Shown: positions 1 through 9,128 of the stretch, piece after piece
Layout of the letters: every line of letters begins with the position of its first letter
How positions within the stretch are numbered: the stretch's first letter is position 1
Assembly (NCBI RefSeq): GCF_023015985.1
Contig: NZ_JALKAO010000001.1
Coordinates: 248,001-312,000 of the forward strand
Reading direction: 5' to 3'
From: Marivita sp. S6314
GTDB taxonomy: Bacteria > Pseudomonadota > Alphaproteobacteria > Rhodobacterales > Rhodobacteraceae
DNA: 64,000 nucleotides
Translations under genes and position numbers: made by a program
Notes under the pieces: model-generated
Told to the model about the DNA's origin: nothing
The model's database searches: none
The model's input: only the letters and a program-made list of their open reading frames with translations

Positions 1-209
1 GGGTTGTTCACGAAGGCAACGCCGATCTCTTCCAGAACGGTCTCCGCATGGGCTTCGATCGTTTCCAGCGCCTCTTCGTTCAGAATCTCGAAGTTCGGGA
101 TCTTGCGTTCGATGAACTTTGCCGTCTCAACCGAAACCGCCGAACGCTCTGCACGCCGGGCTGCGCCACCGCCACCACGGGCGCGTCTGCGGGTTGCTGC
201 TTCTGCCAT
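1..209 (-). CDS. Trimethylamine methyltransferase (MttB) family protein, N-terminal part
   Basis: Only the first 69 codons are in the window; the gene runs off the left edge. The start ATG (209-207) follows a strong GGAGG at 216-220. The N-terminus is an Arg/Gly/Ala-rich tail, then a segment reading FIERKIPNFEILNEE, which I recognise as the start of the MttB-like corrinoid methyltransferase family common in roseobacters. Known members act on methylated amines such as trimethylamine or glycine betaine, passing the methyl group to a corrinoid protein; most lack pyrrolysine. The catalytic barrel lies outside the window, so the substrate cannot be judged. It is divergent from the small membrane-protein gene at 404. 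Confidence 0.75.
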   Translation of the reverse strand, partial: MAEAATRRRARGGGGAARRAERSAVSVETAKFIERKIPNFEILNEEALETIEAHAETVLEEIGVAFVNN

Positions 210-403
210 GAAGGACCTCCAAACACGTTGCATCGGTGCCGCCCCGGCCCCGCTTGGCCCCTGCTTAATATGAGATCGACATGCGTCAGGGACGAATTGC
301 GTCCCATGCGTTGCGAAAGCGACATTCAGGCGGCCAAGGCCCCGTTCCGGAACCCTTTGCAGCCGGTCTGCGTTTCCCTTCATAGCAAGTGCAGGAGAAC
401 CCG

Positions 404-580
404 ATGCGATACGCCCCGAAAAAAACCTTTGCCATGATCACCGTCCTGCTGACCGGGCTGGCGGTTGCCCTGGCCGGATTTTCCGGGCTGGTGATCCCCT
501 TCGGCATCTCGATTGTGCTGTGTTTCCTGGTCTGGATCGTCGGCGCATGGATCGTGCACGTGACCTTCGACACCGCATAA
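404..580 (+). CDS. Small two-helix membrane protein, unknown function
   Basis: This is a 58-aa protein. I chose ATG 404 because GGAGA (394-398) sits just before it; an upstream GTG at 389 in the same frame has no ribosome site. After a short basic N-terminus (MRYAPKKTF) come two hydrophobic stretches, roughly residues 10-30 and 32-52, which should cross the inner membrane as a hairpin. I do not recognise a family. It lies 75 bases upstream of guaA on the same strand and is divergent from the MttB-family gene. Codon use fits the neighbours, and the good ribosome site supports a real gene. Confidence 0.6.
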   Translation: MRYAPKKTFAMITVLLTGLAVALAGFSGLVIPFGISIVLCFLVWIVGAWIVHVTFDTA

Positions 581-655
581 CGACAGCGGCGGGTCCCCGG
601 TCCAAGGCGCAAGAGGGAATATTGCCATTTACCATCGCTCTGCCTATCAGGAGCC

Positions 656-2227
656 ATGAGCACCACAGAACATGACCGCCTTCTTATCATCGACTTTGGC
701 AGCCAGGTCACGCAGCTGATTGCGCGCCGGTTGCGAGAGTTGAATGTCTACTGCGAAATCCATCCCTACCAGAACGTCACGGATGCGTTTCTGAGCGCCT
801 TTACGCCCAAAGCCATCATCTTTTCCGGCGGGCCGGACAGCGTGATGCGTGACGGCTCTCCGCGTCCGCCCAAGTCGGCCTACACGCTGGGCGTGCCGAT
901 CCTCGGCATCTGCTACGGTCAGCAGGTCATGATGCATGATCTGGGCGGCACAGTGGAAGCGGGCGAACACGCCACGGCCGAATTTGGCCGCGCCTATGTC
1001 ACCCCAACAGATGCCCGCGATGATCTGTTGTCCGGCTGGTTCATGGATGGCTCGGGCCGCGAACAGGTCTGGATGAGCCACGGCGACCATGTCTCTGAAA
1101 TCGCACCGGGATTCGAAGTTCTGGGCACCTCCCCCGGCGCGCCCTTTGCGATCACCGCCGACCGGACCCGGCATTTCTACGCGGTGCAGTTCCACCCCGA
1201 GGTCCACCACACGCCGAACGGCAAGACATTGTATCAGAACTTCGTGCAGCTTGCCGGGTTCAAGGGCGACTGGACCATGGACGCCTACCGCGAACAGGCC
1301 ATCGCAAAGATCAAGGATCAGGTGGGCGACAAAAAGGTCATCTGCGCCCTGTCCGGTGGTGTCGACAGTTCCGTTGCCGCCGCCCTGCTGCACGAGGCGA
1401 TTGGCGACCAGCTCACCTGCGTCTTCGTCGACCACGGCTTGCTGCGTCTGAACGAGGCCGAGGAAGTCGTGGCCATGTTCCGCGACCACATGAACCTGCA
1501 GGTCATCCATGCGCAGGAACAGGAGTTGTTCCTTGGCGAACTGGAGGGCCAAAGCGACCCCGAAACCAAGCGCAAAATCATCGGGCGCCTCTTCATCGAC
1601 GTTTTCCAGAAATACGCCAACGAAATCGAAGGCGCAGAGTTTCTGGCCCAAGGCACGCTCTACCCGGACGTGATCGAATCCGTCTCGTTCAGTGGCGGAC
1701 CATCGGTCACCATCAAAAGCCACCACAATGTCGGCGGCTTGCCCGAAAAGATGGGCCTCAAACTGGTCGAACCGCTGCGCGAGCTTTTCAAGGACGAAGT
1801 CCGCGCGCTCGGGCACGAACTGGGCCTGCCTGCCAGCTTCATCGGACGCCATCCCTTCCCCGGCCCCGGTCTGGCCATCCGCTGCCCCGGTGAAATCACC
1901 CGCGAAAAGCTGGAGATCCTGCGCAAGGCCGATGCGGTCTATATCGACCAGATCCGCAAACACGGTCTCTATGACGACATCTGGCAGGCCTTCGTGGCCA
2001 TCCTGCCGGTCCGCACCGTCGGCGTCATGGGCGACGGGCGCACCTACGATTACGCCTGCGCCCTGCGCGCGGTGACATCGGTGGACGGGATGACCGCCGA
2101 TTACTATCCCTTCAGCCACGAATTCCTTGGCGAAACCGCAACGCGGATCATCAACGAGGTCAAGGGCATCAACCGCGTAACCTATGACATCACCAGCAAA
2201 CCTCCGGGAACGATTGAATGGGAATAA
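656..2227 (+). CDS. guaA: GMP synthase (glutamine-hydrolysing)
   Basis: 523 aa, the usual length. It converts XMP to GMP using glutamine and ATP, the last step of guanine nucleotide synthesis in the cytosol. The N-terminal class I glutamine amidotransferase domain (about 10-200) has the nucleophile Cys86 in GICYGQQ and the His/Glu pair in QFHPEVHH. The PP-loop ATP-pyrophosphatase domain follows with SGGVDSS near residue 234. The C-terminal dimerisation domain ends in KPPGTIEWE, as in other GuaA proteins. An AGGAG site lies just before ATG 656. The next gene starts inside its last codons (2218), so the two are probably translationally coupled. Confidence 0.97.
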   Translation: MSTTEHDRLLIIDFGSQVTQLIARRLRELNVYCEIHPYQNVTDAFLSAFTPKAIIFSGGPDSVMRDGSPRPPKSAYTLGVPILGICYGQQVMMHDLGGTVEAGEHATAEFGRAYVTPTDARDDLLSGWFMDGSGREQVWMSHGDHVSEIAPGFEVLGTSPGAPFAITADRTRHFYAVQFHPEVHHTPNGKTLYQNFVQLAGFKGDWTMDAYREQAIAKIKDQVGDKKVICALSGGVDSSVAAALLHEAIGDQLTCVFVDHGLLRLNEAEEVVAMFRDHMNLQVIHAQEQELFLGELEGQSDPETKRKIIGRLFIDVFQKYANEIEGAEFLAQGTLYPDVIESVSFSGGPSVTIKSHHNVGGLPEKMGLKLVEPLRELFKDEVRALGHELGLPASFIGRHPFPGPGLAIRCPGEITREKLEILRKADAVYIDQIRKHGLYDDIWQAFVAILPVRTVGVMGDGRTYDYACALRAVTSVDGMTADYYPFSHEFLGETATRIINEVKGINRVTYDITSKPPGTIEWE

Positions 2228-2832
2228 GGGCGACGCTCATCGCAGCATGCTGTGCGACCCCGGTGTTGGCAGAACCCTCGTACCACCGCGTCGTTGGCGT
2301 GGCGGCGGGCGACACGCTCAACATTCGGACCGCGCCGTCCGCCAGCGGTGACGATATCGGCGATCTGGCCTTTGACGCCACCGCGATCGAGGTGACCGGG
2401 TTCAATGACGCCGGCACCTGGGCGCGGATCAGCACGGGTGAGCAGGATGGATGGGTGTCGACCCGGTTCCTGCAACCCGACACCGTCCCGACATTTCCAC
2501 AAACATCGGTCCCGCACAGTCTGATCTGCAGCGGCACCGAACCGTTCTGGGCGTTGGGCCTCTATGGACGCGACGCGCGCTATTCGCATCCCACGGATGG
2601 CGACATTGATTTCACCTTCGACAGCGCCAACGTCGCCGAAGGCCGGCTGGGCAGTCCCGCCCTGATCACCGTTGCCAATGACCGCAACCAGGTGATCGAA
2701 GCCACCATCACCGGGGCCTCTTGCAGCGACGGGATGAGCGACCGCACCTATGGCTGGTCCGTCACCCTGCAGATGATCGGGCCGGGACAGCGCCGCTTTC
2801 TCGACGGGTGTTGCAGCCTGCCGCGCGACTGA
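2218..2832 (+). CDS. Secreted SH3-domain protein with COG3650-like C-terminus
   Basis: 204 aa. The ATG overlaps the guaA stop by 10 bases in another frame. Residues 1-18 form a signal peptide ending PVLA, so the product should be periplasmic. Residues 22-80 resemble a bacterial SH3 domain ([18 protein letters not shown], then DGWVSTRFL). Residues 100-200 carry a GTEPFWAL motif and end in [16 protein letters not shown] and LDGCC; this pattern is typical of COG3650-type uncharacterised domains. Paired cysteines suggest disulfides. The role is unknown; SH3_3 domains often bind peptidoglycan peptides. The overlap with guaA looks like packing rather than shared function. Confidence 0.75.
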   Translation: MGIRATLIAACCATPVLAEPSYHRVVGVAAGDTLNIRTAPSASGDDIGDLAFDATAIEVTGFNDAGTWARISTGEQDGWVSTRFLQPDTVPTFPQTSVPHSLICSGTEPFWALGLYGRDARYSHPTDGDIDFTFDSANVAEGRLGSPALITVANDRNQVIEATITGASCSDGMSDRTYGWSVTLQMIGPGQRRFLDGCCSLPRD

Positions 2833-2899
2833 GCGCTCAGCCTCAACTCATTTTTAACCAGTATTAACAACGCGTTACTTTGCACAATGAATAGGCAGC

Positions 2900-2915
2900 G
2901 TTACCCGTGGGTAAC
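2900..2915. promoter_or_regulatory. Perfect inverted repeat, possible operator
   Basis: GTTACCC-GT-GGGTAAC has two perfect 7-base arms around a 2-base centre. It lies 56 bases before the DMT transporter start at 2971, a reasonable place for a repressor or activator. No regulator is next to it, so the assignment rests on symmetry and position only. Confidence 0.3.
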
Positions 2916-2970
2916 CGCCCGACCCGCAACGCCTCTTGCACCTCGCACTCGGTCATGACCTAACCCCCGT

Positions 2971-3828
2971 ATGAGCGAAACCGTCAAAGCCTGTCTCTGG
3001 ATGATCGGGGCCATCGTGTCCTTCACGTCAATGGCCATCGCCGGGCGCGCGGTGAGCCTTGATCTCGATACGTTCGAAATCATGATGTATCGCAGCTTCA
3101 TCGGTGTGGTGATTGTCGTCAGCATCGCCGCGATGCTCGGCAAATTGTCCGAAGTCCGCACAGGCAAGCCGGGTCTGCATTTCATCCGCAACATCAGCCA
3201 TTTTGCCGGTCAAAACCTGTGGTTCTATTCCATCACGGTGATCCCGCTGGCGCAGGTCTTCGCGCTGGAATTCACCTCGCCGCTCTGGGTGATGCTGCTG
3301 GCCCCGTTTATCCTCGGCGAACGCCTGACACGGTCGCAGGCGATTGCCGCCGTGATCGGGTTCTTCGGAATCCTCGTGGTCACCCGACCCAGCCCCGACA
3401 CGTTTGAACTCGGCCTCCTCACCGCCGCACTGGCCGCGATCGGCTTTGCCGGATCAGCCGTGTTCACCCGCAAACTGACGCGCACCGACAGCATCACCTG
3501 CATCCTGTTTTACCTCACCGTGATGCAGGCCGGCCTTGGCCTCGCCTGTGCCGGGTTTGACGGCGACATCGCTCTGCCGACCAGTGCAAACCTTCCCTGG
3601 GTGGTGGTGATCGCCGTCGCCGGGCTGGTCGCGCATTTCTGCCTGACCACCGCCCTGTCGCTGGCCCCGGCCACCATTGTCATGCCGATTGACTTCACCC
3701 GCCTTCCGGTGATCGCCGTGGTGGGCATGCTGCTTTATGCAGAACCGCTGGACCCGTTTGTGTTCATGGGGGCCGTGCTGATTTTCGGAGCAAATTACTA
3801 CAACATCTGGTCAAGCACCCGCTCGTAA
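2971..3828 (+). CDS. EamA-family (DMT) transporter
   Basis: 285 aa inner-membrane protein with about ten hydrophobic segments in two EamA repeats (roughly residues 5-140 and 150-280), the normal size for drug/metabolite transporters. Members export metabolites, amino acids or drugs; the substrate cannot be read from sequence. The start ATG at 2971 has no clear ribosome site (the preceding bases are CCCCCGT), so initiation may be weak or leaderless. A perfect palindrome at 2900-2915 lies upstream. A second member of the family is at 5387, with the FadL-type porin between them. Confidence 0.85.
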   Translation: MSETVKACLWMIGAIVSFTSMAIAGRAVSLDLDTFEIMMYRSFIGVVIVVSIAAMLGKLSEVRTGKPGLHFIRNISHFAGQNLWFYSITVIPLAQVFALEFTSPLWVMLLAPFILGERLTRSQAIAAVIGFFGILVVTRPSPDTFELGLLTAALAAIGFAGSAVFTRKLTRTDSITCILFYLTVMQAGLGLACAGFDGDIALPTSANLPWVVVIAVAGLVAHFCLTTALSLAPATIVMPIDFTRLPVIAVVGMLLYAEPLDPFVFMGAVLIFGANYYNIWSSTRS

Positions 3829-3869
3829 CAATTTTGTGACGCTGCGGCAGAACCCTCAGGGTGACGCTG

Positions 3870-3883
3870 GGTCAAAATTGACC
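3870..3883. promoter_or_regulatory. Palindrome overlapping a possible -35, upstream of the FadL-type gene
   Basis: GGTCAA-AA-TTGACC is a perfect inverted repeat 65 bases before ATG 3949. Its right arm TTGACC could serve as a -35 box, and the corresponding -10 would fall near 3901-3906, where only a weak match exists. A regulator bound here would cover the promoter. Confidence 0.35.
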
Positions 3884-3948
3884 AAATATTGAGCGGTTCG
3901 CTACCCATTCGGGCAAGGTTACATAAAACCCAAGGGATGAGGGTCCTC

Positions 3949-5271
3949 ATGAGATATGCAATGACAAGCGCAATCGCGCTGACACTCGCGGCTGGTGCCG
4001 CGCAGGCGGGCGGAATCGAACGCTCGAACAACGATTACGGTTTTCTGTTCACACCAAACGACCGGGTCCAACTCAGCTTCTCGCACGTCTCGCCCGACGT
4101 GTCCGGCACCTACACGCCGGAACTGAGCGCGGCTGGTGGCGAAAGCAAGACCGGCAATATGGCGAACAGCTATACCAATTACGGCTTTGCCTACAAAAAC
4201 GACTTCAATGAAAAACTGACCTTTGGTCTCTATATCAACAACCCCTACGGCGCGGCGTCTGAATACACGCAAGGCATCTATTCCGGGCTTGTCGCCGATT
4301 GGGACAGCGATCAGGTCGCGGTTGTCGGCAAGTACCGCGTGACAGACCGCGTGTCGGTCTTTGCCGGTGCGCGCTACGTCGAAAGCAACGCCGACATCAC
4401 GATCCCGGATCTTCTGGTGCGCAGCCGCGTGGGCACGAACGCCCAGGGCTTGGGCGCACAGGCGCAATCGCTTGGCGCGCAGGCACAAGAGCTTGGCGCA
4501 CAGGCCGCAGCCGCCGGCGCTGCCGGTGATCTCGCCCGCGCACAGGAACTGGGCGCACAGGCGCAGGCCCTTGGTGCCGAAGCGCAGGCGCTTGGCGCAC
4601 GCGCCCAGTCGCTCGGTGCCGCCGCGCAGGATTTCGGCACGTCCATGGAATACAACGCCACCGGCAAACGGGTTGGCGACTGGGGTGCGATCCTTGGCGT
4701 CGCGTATGAGATCCCGGACATCGCGCTGCGCGTCGCCCTGTCCTGGCAGAGCGAGATTGAACACACGTTCTCAACCAGCGAATCCATTGCGGGCCTCGGC
4801 ATCGACGCCGATGACGGCGACACCAAGGTGAAGATGCCGCAAAGCGTGGCCCTTGATTTCCAGACCGGCGTCGCGCCGGGCACTCTGGTCTTTGGTCAGG
4901 TCAAGTGGACCGAATGGTCGAAATGGGAAGTCCGCACACCGGAATACGAAAACGTCACCGGGGTTGAAGTCACCGGCTTCGAAGACGACCGCGTGACCTG
5001 GACATTGGGTGTCGGCCGCCAGTTCAGCGAAGAGCTGTCCGGTTTCGCACAGGTGAAATACGAGGCCCAGAACGGCAACACCGTGTCGCGCCTGTCGCCA
5101 CGGGATGGCTTTGTCAGCCTTGGCGTTGGTGGTCAGTACAAGATGGACAACATGACCCTGCGCGGCGGGATCGAATACGCATGGGTCGGCGAAGCCGAAG
5201 ACGCCTCTGGCGTGAAATTCGAAGACAACAGCGCCTTGGGTGTGGGTGTGTCTTTGACGGTCGACTTCTAA
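3949..5271 (+). CDS. FadL/OMPP1/TodX-family outer-membrane porin with internal heptad repeats
   Basis: 440 aa from ATG 3949, which has GAGGG at 3939-3943 and begins a clean signal peptide (MRYAMTSAIALTLAAGAAQA). An upstream in-frame ATG at 3937 is the alternative. After cleavage the mature protein starts GGIERSNNDYGFLF and carries alternating amphipathic strands to a C-terminal aromatic (VSLTVDF), typical of outer-membrane beta-barrels of the long-chain fatty acid/hydrocarbon porin family. Residues about 165-228 are an insert of seven-residue repeats (LGAQAQx) unlike the rest of the barrel. A palindrome lies upstream and a terminator follows, so it is probably transcribed alone. Substrate is inferred only from family. 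Confidence 0.85.
   Translation: MRYAMTSAIALTLAAGAAQAGGIERSNNDYGFLFTPNDRVQLSFSHVSPDVSGTYTPELSAAGGESKTGNMANSYTNYGFAYKNDFNEKLTFGLYINNPYGAASEYTQGIYSGLVADWDSDQVAVVGKYRVTDRVSVFAGARYVESNADITIPDLLVRSRVGTNAQGLGAQAQSLGAQAQELGAQAAAAGAAGDLARAQELGAQAQALGAEAQALGARAQSLGAAAQDFGTSMEYNATGKRVGDWGAILGVAYEIPDIALRVALSWQSEIEHTFSTSESIAGLGIDADDGDTKVKMPQSVALDFQTGVAPGTLVFGQVKWTEWSKWEVRTPEYENVTGVEVTGFEDDRVTWTLGVGRQFSEELSGFAQVKYEAQNGNTVSRLSPRDGFVSLGVGGQYKMDNMTLRGGIEYAWVGEAEDASGVKFEDNSALGVGVSLTVDF
4441..4632 (+). repeat. In-frame 21-base (heptad) repeats inside the FadL-type gene
   Basis: The unit is about CTTGGCGCACAGGCGCAG plus one codon, coding LGAxAQx. Three units (from Leu168) are followed by a 12-residue break (AGAAGDLARAQE) and four more units (from Leu201). 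The seven-residue period with small residues and Gln suggests an extended helical or coiled segment in an extracellular loop. Copies differ at third positions and at a few residues, so the array is not freshly duplicated. Confidence 0.85.
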
Positions 5272-5297
5272 GCCACTTCCATCGACCAGACATTCCA

Positions 5298-5329
5298 ATC
5301 CCGCCAGAGCGTTTCTGGCGGGATTTTTT
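5298..5329 (+). terminator. Rho-independent terminator of the FadL-type gene
   Basis: Eleven-base perfect stem ATCCCGCCAGA / TCTGGCGGGAT with loop GCGTT, followed by six Ts (5324-5329), 27 bases after the stop codon. Confidence 0.92.
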
Positions 5330-5386
5330 GTGCCTTCCGCAGGAATCGGGTCGCATGTGACCGAACCACAGGGCTAGACCGCTGAC

Positions 5387-6298
5387 ATGACACAGCAAAC
5401 GACCCTCACCACCCGCGCGTGGATCGAACTGACGCTGCTTGCCCTGATCTGGGGCGGATCGTTTCTGGCCATTCGCACGGCACTTGATGAAATCGGGCCA
5501 TTGACCTCGGTGCTGCATCGCACCTTCTGGGCGATGCTGGTGCTTTGGGCCATCGTTCTTGCGACCCGCCTGCCCCTGCCCCGCAGCCCCCGCCTTTGGG
5601 GGGCGTTTCTGGTGATGGGCCTGCTCAACAATGTCATTCCCTTCAGCCTGATGGCCTGGGGGCAGTTGTACGTGCCCACTGGGCTCACCTCGATCTTCAA
5701 CGCCGCCAGCGCGATCTTTGGCATTGTTGTTGCGGCGCTGGTGTTTGCAGATGAACGGATCACGCCGCGCAAGGCGTTCGGCGTTGGGCTGGGGTTTCTG
5801 GGCGTCTGCGTCGCCATCGGGCTGGACGCGCTCCGGCAGTTCGACACCACGTCGCTGGCGCAACTGGCCATCGTGGCGGGCACGGTGTCCTATGCCTTTG
5901 CAAGTGCCTGGGCGCGCAAAACGCTGAGCGGCGTGCCACCGCTGGTTGCCGCTGCGGGCATGCTGACCGGGTCTAGCCTGATCATGATCCCGTTTGCGGT
6001 TTCGGTCGAAGGCGTTCCGTCCTTCGATCTGGACGCGCGCACATGGACGGCGATTGCCTATTACGCGATTTTTGCCACGGCTTTGGCCTACCTGCTGTAT
6101 TACCGCGTCCTTGCCATGGCGGGCAGCGGTAATCTGATGTTGGTCACACTGCTGATCCCCCCGGTGGCGATCACCCTTGGTGCACTGGTGCGGGACGAGG
6201 CGCTGCATCCCGGCGAATACCTTGGCTTTGTGCTGCTTGCGCTGGGACTGACCATCATTGATGGCCGTCTCTGGCGGCGCAGGGCGACAACCGTTTGA
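5387..6298 (+). CDS. EamA-family (DMT) transporter
   Basis: 303 aa with about ten transmembrane segments in two repeats. The first begins with the usual LLALIWGGSFLAIRTAL pattern and the second with a SYAFASAWARKTLSG stretch. Family members are inner-membrane exporters of amino acids or other metabolites. The gene stands 58 bases after the terminator of the FadL-type gene, so it has its own promoter. It is only distantly similar to the DMT gene at 2971. Substrate unknown. Confidence 0.87.
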   Translation: MTQQTTLTTRAWIELTLLALIWGGSFLAIRTALDEIGPLTSVLHRTFWAMLVLWAIVLATRLPLPRSPRLWGAFLVMGLLNNVIPFSLMAWGQLYVPTGLTSIFNAASAIFGIVVAALVFADERITPRKAFGVGLGFLGVCVAIGLDALRQFDTTSLAQLAIVAGTVSYAFASAWARKTLSGVPPLVAAAGMLTGSSLIMIPFAVSVEGVPSFDLDARTWTAIAYYAIFATALAYLLYYRVLAMAGSGNLMLVTLLIPPVAITLGALVRDEALHPGEYLGFVLLALGLTIIDGRLWRRRATTV

Positions 6299-6354
6299 CG
6301 CCCCAGCCCTGCGTCGCTAATCCCAGACGGCACGGGTATTCGGGATGCGGCGAC

Positions 6355-7221
6355 ATGATCTATTCCTCAGGAGATGACTGGCGATCGGCCAAGCACAAGC
6401 GCGTGGTGCTGTTTGCCATGTCCGGACTTGGCAAAACGCACCTGTCCAACATGCTGCGCGACACGGGTAACTGGTTTCACTATTCCATCGATTACCGCAT
6501 CGGCACCCGCTACATGGGCGAATACATTGCCGATAATGCCAAGCGCGAGGCGATGAAGGTTCCATTCCTCCGTGATCTGTTGATGTCCGACTCGATCTAT
6601 ATCGGCTCGAACTTAACATTTGATAACCTCGCCCCGGTGGCCGCCTATCTGGGCAAACCCGGAGATCCGGCGCGGGGCGGTGTACTGATTGACGAATATC
6701 GCAAGCGGCAAGAGCAGTTCCGCCGCGCCGAAATGGCGGCACTGCTGGACACCGGCTATTTCATTGATCGCGCGATGGATCTGTATGGCTACCCGCATTT
6801 CGTTTGCGACACGGGCGGATCCATCTGCGAATGGGTGGATGCCGACAATCCCGATGATCCGATCCTCAAAGCCTTGTCGGACCAGGCGCTTATGGTCTGG
6901 ATCAAGGGTGACGAAGCACACACCCAAGAACTGATCCGCCGGTTCGACAAAGCGCCGAAGCCGATGGCGTATCAGCCCGAATTCCTGACCCGGGTCTGGG
7001 ACCAATATCTGAATGAAAACAACGCACAGCCTGAAGATGTTGATCCCGATACCTTCATCCGTTGGACCTATGCCCAAGCCTTGGCCCACCGCCAGCCGCG
7101 CTATGCCGCGATGGCGGACAGGTGGGGCATCACAATCGACGCCAACGCCCTTGCAGACGCCCGCGATGCACATACGTTCGACGCTCTGATCGCCGAAGCT
7201 TTAGACAAACGGACCACCTGA
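6355..7221 (+). CDS. P-loop ATPase of unknown role, coupled to metA
   Basis: 288 aa from ATG 6355. Residues about 18-28 read [12 protein letters not shown], a Walker A loop. The remainder ([10 protein letters not shown], a [19 protein letters not shown] segment, and an acidic [18 protein letters not shown] part) does not match a family I know. There is no signal peptide or membrane segment, so it is cytosolic. Its stop overlaps the metA start by one base (TGATG), which argues for co-translation with methionine biosynthesis. A small-molecule kinase or a regulator is possible, but nothing visible decides it. An upstream in-frame start at 6295 overlaps the previous gene and looks less likely. 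Confidence 0.75.
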   Translation: MIYSSGDDWRSAKHKRVVLFAMSGLGKTHLSNMLRDTGNWFHYSIDYRIGTRYMGEYIADNAKREAMKVPFLRDLLMSDSIYIGSNLTFDNLAPVAAYLGKPGDPARGGVLIDEYRKRQEQFRRAEMAALLDTGYFIDRAMDLYGYPHFVCDTGGSICEWVDADNPDDPILKALSDQALMVWIKGDEAHTQELIRRFDKAPKPMAYQPEFLTRVWDQYLNENNAQPEDVDPDTFIRWTYAQALAHRQPRYAAMADRWGITIDANALADARDAHTFDALIAEALDKRTT

Positions 7222-8165
7222 TGCCCATCAAACTGCCTGACAACCTGCCCGCCTATAACGTGCTCAAGCGCGAAGGCGTGATGGTGATCCCGGATGAGCT
7301 GGCCAGCCAACAGGATATCCGCCCGCTGCGCATTGCGCTGCTGAACCTGATGCCGAAAAAGATCCAGACCGAGAACCAGTTCGCGCGTCTGATCGGGGCC
7401 ACGCCGCTGCAGATCGAATTCAACCTGATCCGCATGACAGAGCACCAGACCAAGACCACAGCGGCCGACCATATGGAGAGCTTCTATCGCCCGTTCGCGG
7501 AAATCGCAGACAGCGGAGAGAAGTTTGACGGGCTGATCATCACCGGTGCGCCTATCGAACATTTGCCATTCGAAGAAGTGACTTACTGGGATGAGTTAAA
7601 GCAAGTGATGAACTGGACCCAGACCCATGTGCATTCCACATTCGGCGTGTGCTGGGGCGGTATGGCGATGATCAACCATTTCCACGGCGTGCCCAAGATT
7701 GACCTGCCGAAGAAAGCGTTTGGATGTATCCGGCACAAGAACCTTGCGCCCGCATCCCCGTACCTGCGCGGGTTTTCCGACGACATGGTCATGCCGGTCA
7801 GCCGCTGGACCGAACTGCGCCGCGAGGACATCCAGAACGCGGGCCTGCCGATCCTGATCGACAGCGCGGAAACCGGGCCATGCCTTGTGGAAGACCCCGA
7901 TCACCGGTCGCTCTATGTGTTCAATCACTTCGAATATGACAGCGGCACGCTCAAGGATGAATATGACCGCGACGTGGCCAATGGCACGCCGATCAATGTG
8001 CCTGCAAATTACTATCCCGATGACGATCCCTCGCAGCCGCCGCAGAACCGCTGGCGCAGCCATGCGCATCTGCTCTATGGCAACTGGGTGTCCGAGATCT
8101 ATCTAACGACTCCATTCGACATGGAACTGATCGGCGCAGCCAAAACGGACCTGCGCAATTCGTAG
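7221..8165 (+). CDS. metA: MetA family, probably homoserine O-acetyltransferase
   Basis: 314 aa, full length for MetA. It acylates homoserine in methionine synthesis. Catalytic Cys144 lies in TFGVCWGG and the His/Glu pair in [10 protein letters not shown]. The family is often labelled succinyltransferase, but acyl choice tracks one residue: Gly111 in the E. coli enzyme (succinyl-CoA) against Glu in Bacillus-type enzymes (acetyl-CoA). Here the aligned motif is GAPIEHL with Glu113, after a two-residue insertion, so acetyl-CoA is the expected donor. The ATG overlaps the ATPase stop. No SAM riboswitch is placed directly before it. Confidence 0.93.
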   Translation: MPIKLPDNLPAYNVLKREGVMVIPDELASQQDIRPLRIALLNLMPKKIQTENQFARLIGATPLQIEFNLIRMTEHQTKTTAADHMESFYRPFAEIADSGEKFDGLIITGAPIEHLPFEEVTYWDELKQVMNWTQTHVHSTFGVCWGGMAMINHFHGVPKIDLPKKAFGCIRHKNLAPASPYLRGFSDDMVMPVSRWTELRREDIQNAGLPILIDSAETGPCLVEDPDHRSLYVFNHFEYDSGTLKDEYDRDVANGTPINVPANYYPDDDPSQPPQNRWRSHAHLLYGNWVSEIYLTTPFDMELIGAAKTDLRNS

Positions 8166-8174
8166 GAGGCCGGT

Positions 8175-9128
8175 TTGGCATTGAAAACAATTGGTTGGCT
8201 GCTGGGTTTGACGGCTGTGGTGACGCTCACCACGTCCTGCACCGCGACATACCGTGAAACCGAAGCGAAAAAGCAGTTTCCCCCTGTGGGCGATTTCGTG
8301 ACCGTGAACGGCACGCGCGTGCATTACGTGACCGAAGGATCCGGCCCCGATGTGGTGCTGATCCACGGGGCGTCGGGCAACCTGCGTGACTTCACCTTCT
8401 CGCTGGTGGGAAAGCTGTCGGATCGCTACCGCGTCACTGCGTTCGACCGTCCGGGCCTGGGCTATACCGAGCGCGTGAACCCGAACGGGACGTCGATCAC
8501 CGAGCAGGCCAACCTGCTGGCCGACGCCGCAGCACAGCTTGGGATCGAGTCTCCCATCGTCATGGGGCAATCCTATGGGGGCGCCGTGGCGCTGGCCTGG
8601 GCCGTGGAGCGACCTGACGCACTGTCGGCGCTCGTCCTGACCGCAGCAGCGTCAAACCCCTGGACCACGGGTCTGAGCACGTTTTATCAGGTCACATCGA
8701 GCCAGATCGGCAGCGCAACCGTGGTTCCGGCCATCACCGCCTTTACCCCCACAAGCGTGGTGGATCAGGCCATTGAGGGCGTGTTTGCACCGCAATCAGC
8801 CCCCGAAGGCTATGCGGAACACATCGGTGCGCCACTGACCCTGCGCCGCGTGTCGATGCGCGCCAATGCGATGCAGCGGGCCAACCTTCTGGACGAGATC
8901 GAAGCGCTGCACACCCGGTATGGTGAGATCAATGTGCCGACGGAAATCCTGCACGGTGATGCGGACACGACCGTTGGCCTGTCGATCCATTCTATCCCGC
9001 TGTCCAAGCAGATCGAAGGGGCGAACCTGACCGTGCTGGAGGGCATTGGCCACATGCCCCACCATTCCGCCGAACCCGACGTCATTGCCGCAATTGACCG
9101 GGCTGCAGCGCGCGCAGGTTTGCGTTAA
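8175..9128 (+). CDS. Alpha/beta hydrolase, probable lipoprotein
   Basis: 317 aa using a TTG start, supported by AGGAGG at 8163-8168. Residues 1-22 are a hydrophobic leader ending TTSC, a plausible lipobox with Cys22, so the enzyme may be membrane-anchored in the periplasm. The fold is clear: an HGASGN oxyanion loop, nucleophile Ser133 in GQSYGG, acid Asp in HGDADTTV and His in GIGHMPHH. Such enzymes hydrolyse esters, epoxides or lactones; the substrate is unknown. It follows metA by nine bases and may be cotranscribed. Confidence 0.82.
   Translation: MALKTIGWLLGLTAVVTLTTSCTATYRETEAKKQFPPVGDFVTVNGTRVHYVTEGSGPDVVLIHGASGNLRDFTFSLVGKLSDRYRVTAFDRPGLGYTERVNPNGTSITEQANLLADAAAQLGIESPIVMGQSYGGAVALAWAVERPDALSALVLTAAASNPWTTGLSTFYQVTSSQIGSATVVPAITAFTPTSVVDQAIEGVFAPQSAPEGYAEHIGAPLTLRRVSMRANAMQRANLLDEIEALHTRYGEINVPTEILHGDADTTVGLSIHSIPLSKQIEGANLTVLEGIGHMPHHSAEPDVIAAIDRAAARAGLR

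Noticed and set aside
647-2119. 490-codon open frame antisense to guaA
   Set aside because: Product of high GC and codon bias in the opposite strand; no ribosome site and no recognisable domain, while guaA is certain.
2868-2882. TTAA-N6-TTAA as a CtrA site before the DMT gene
   Set aside because: Spacing is six instead of seven and the gene has no link to the CtrA regulon.
4441-4632. Regular short repeats considered as a CRISPR or other DNA array
   Set aside because: The 21-base period is in frame with the porin gene, units are adjacent without spacers, and differences fall mostly at third positions.
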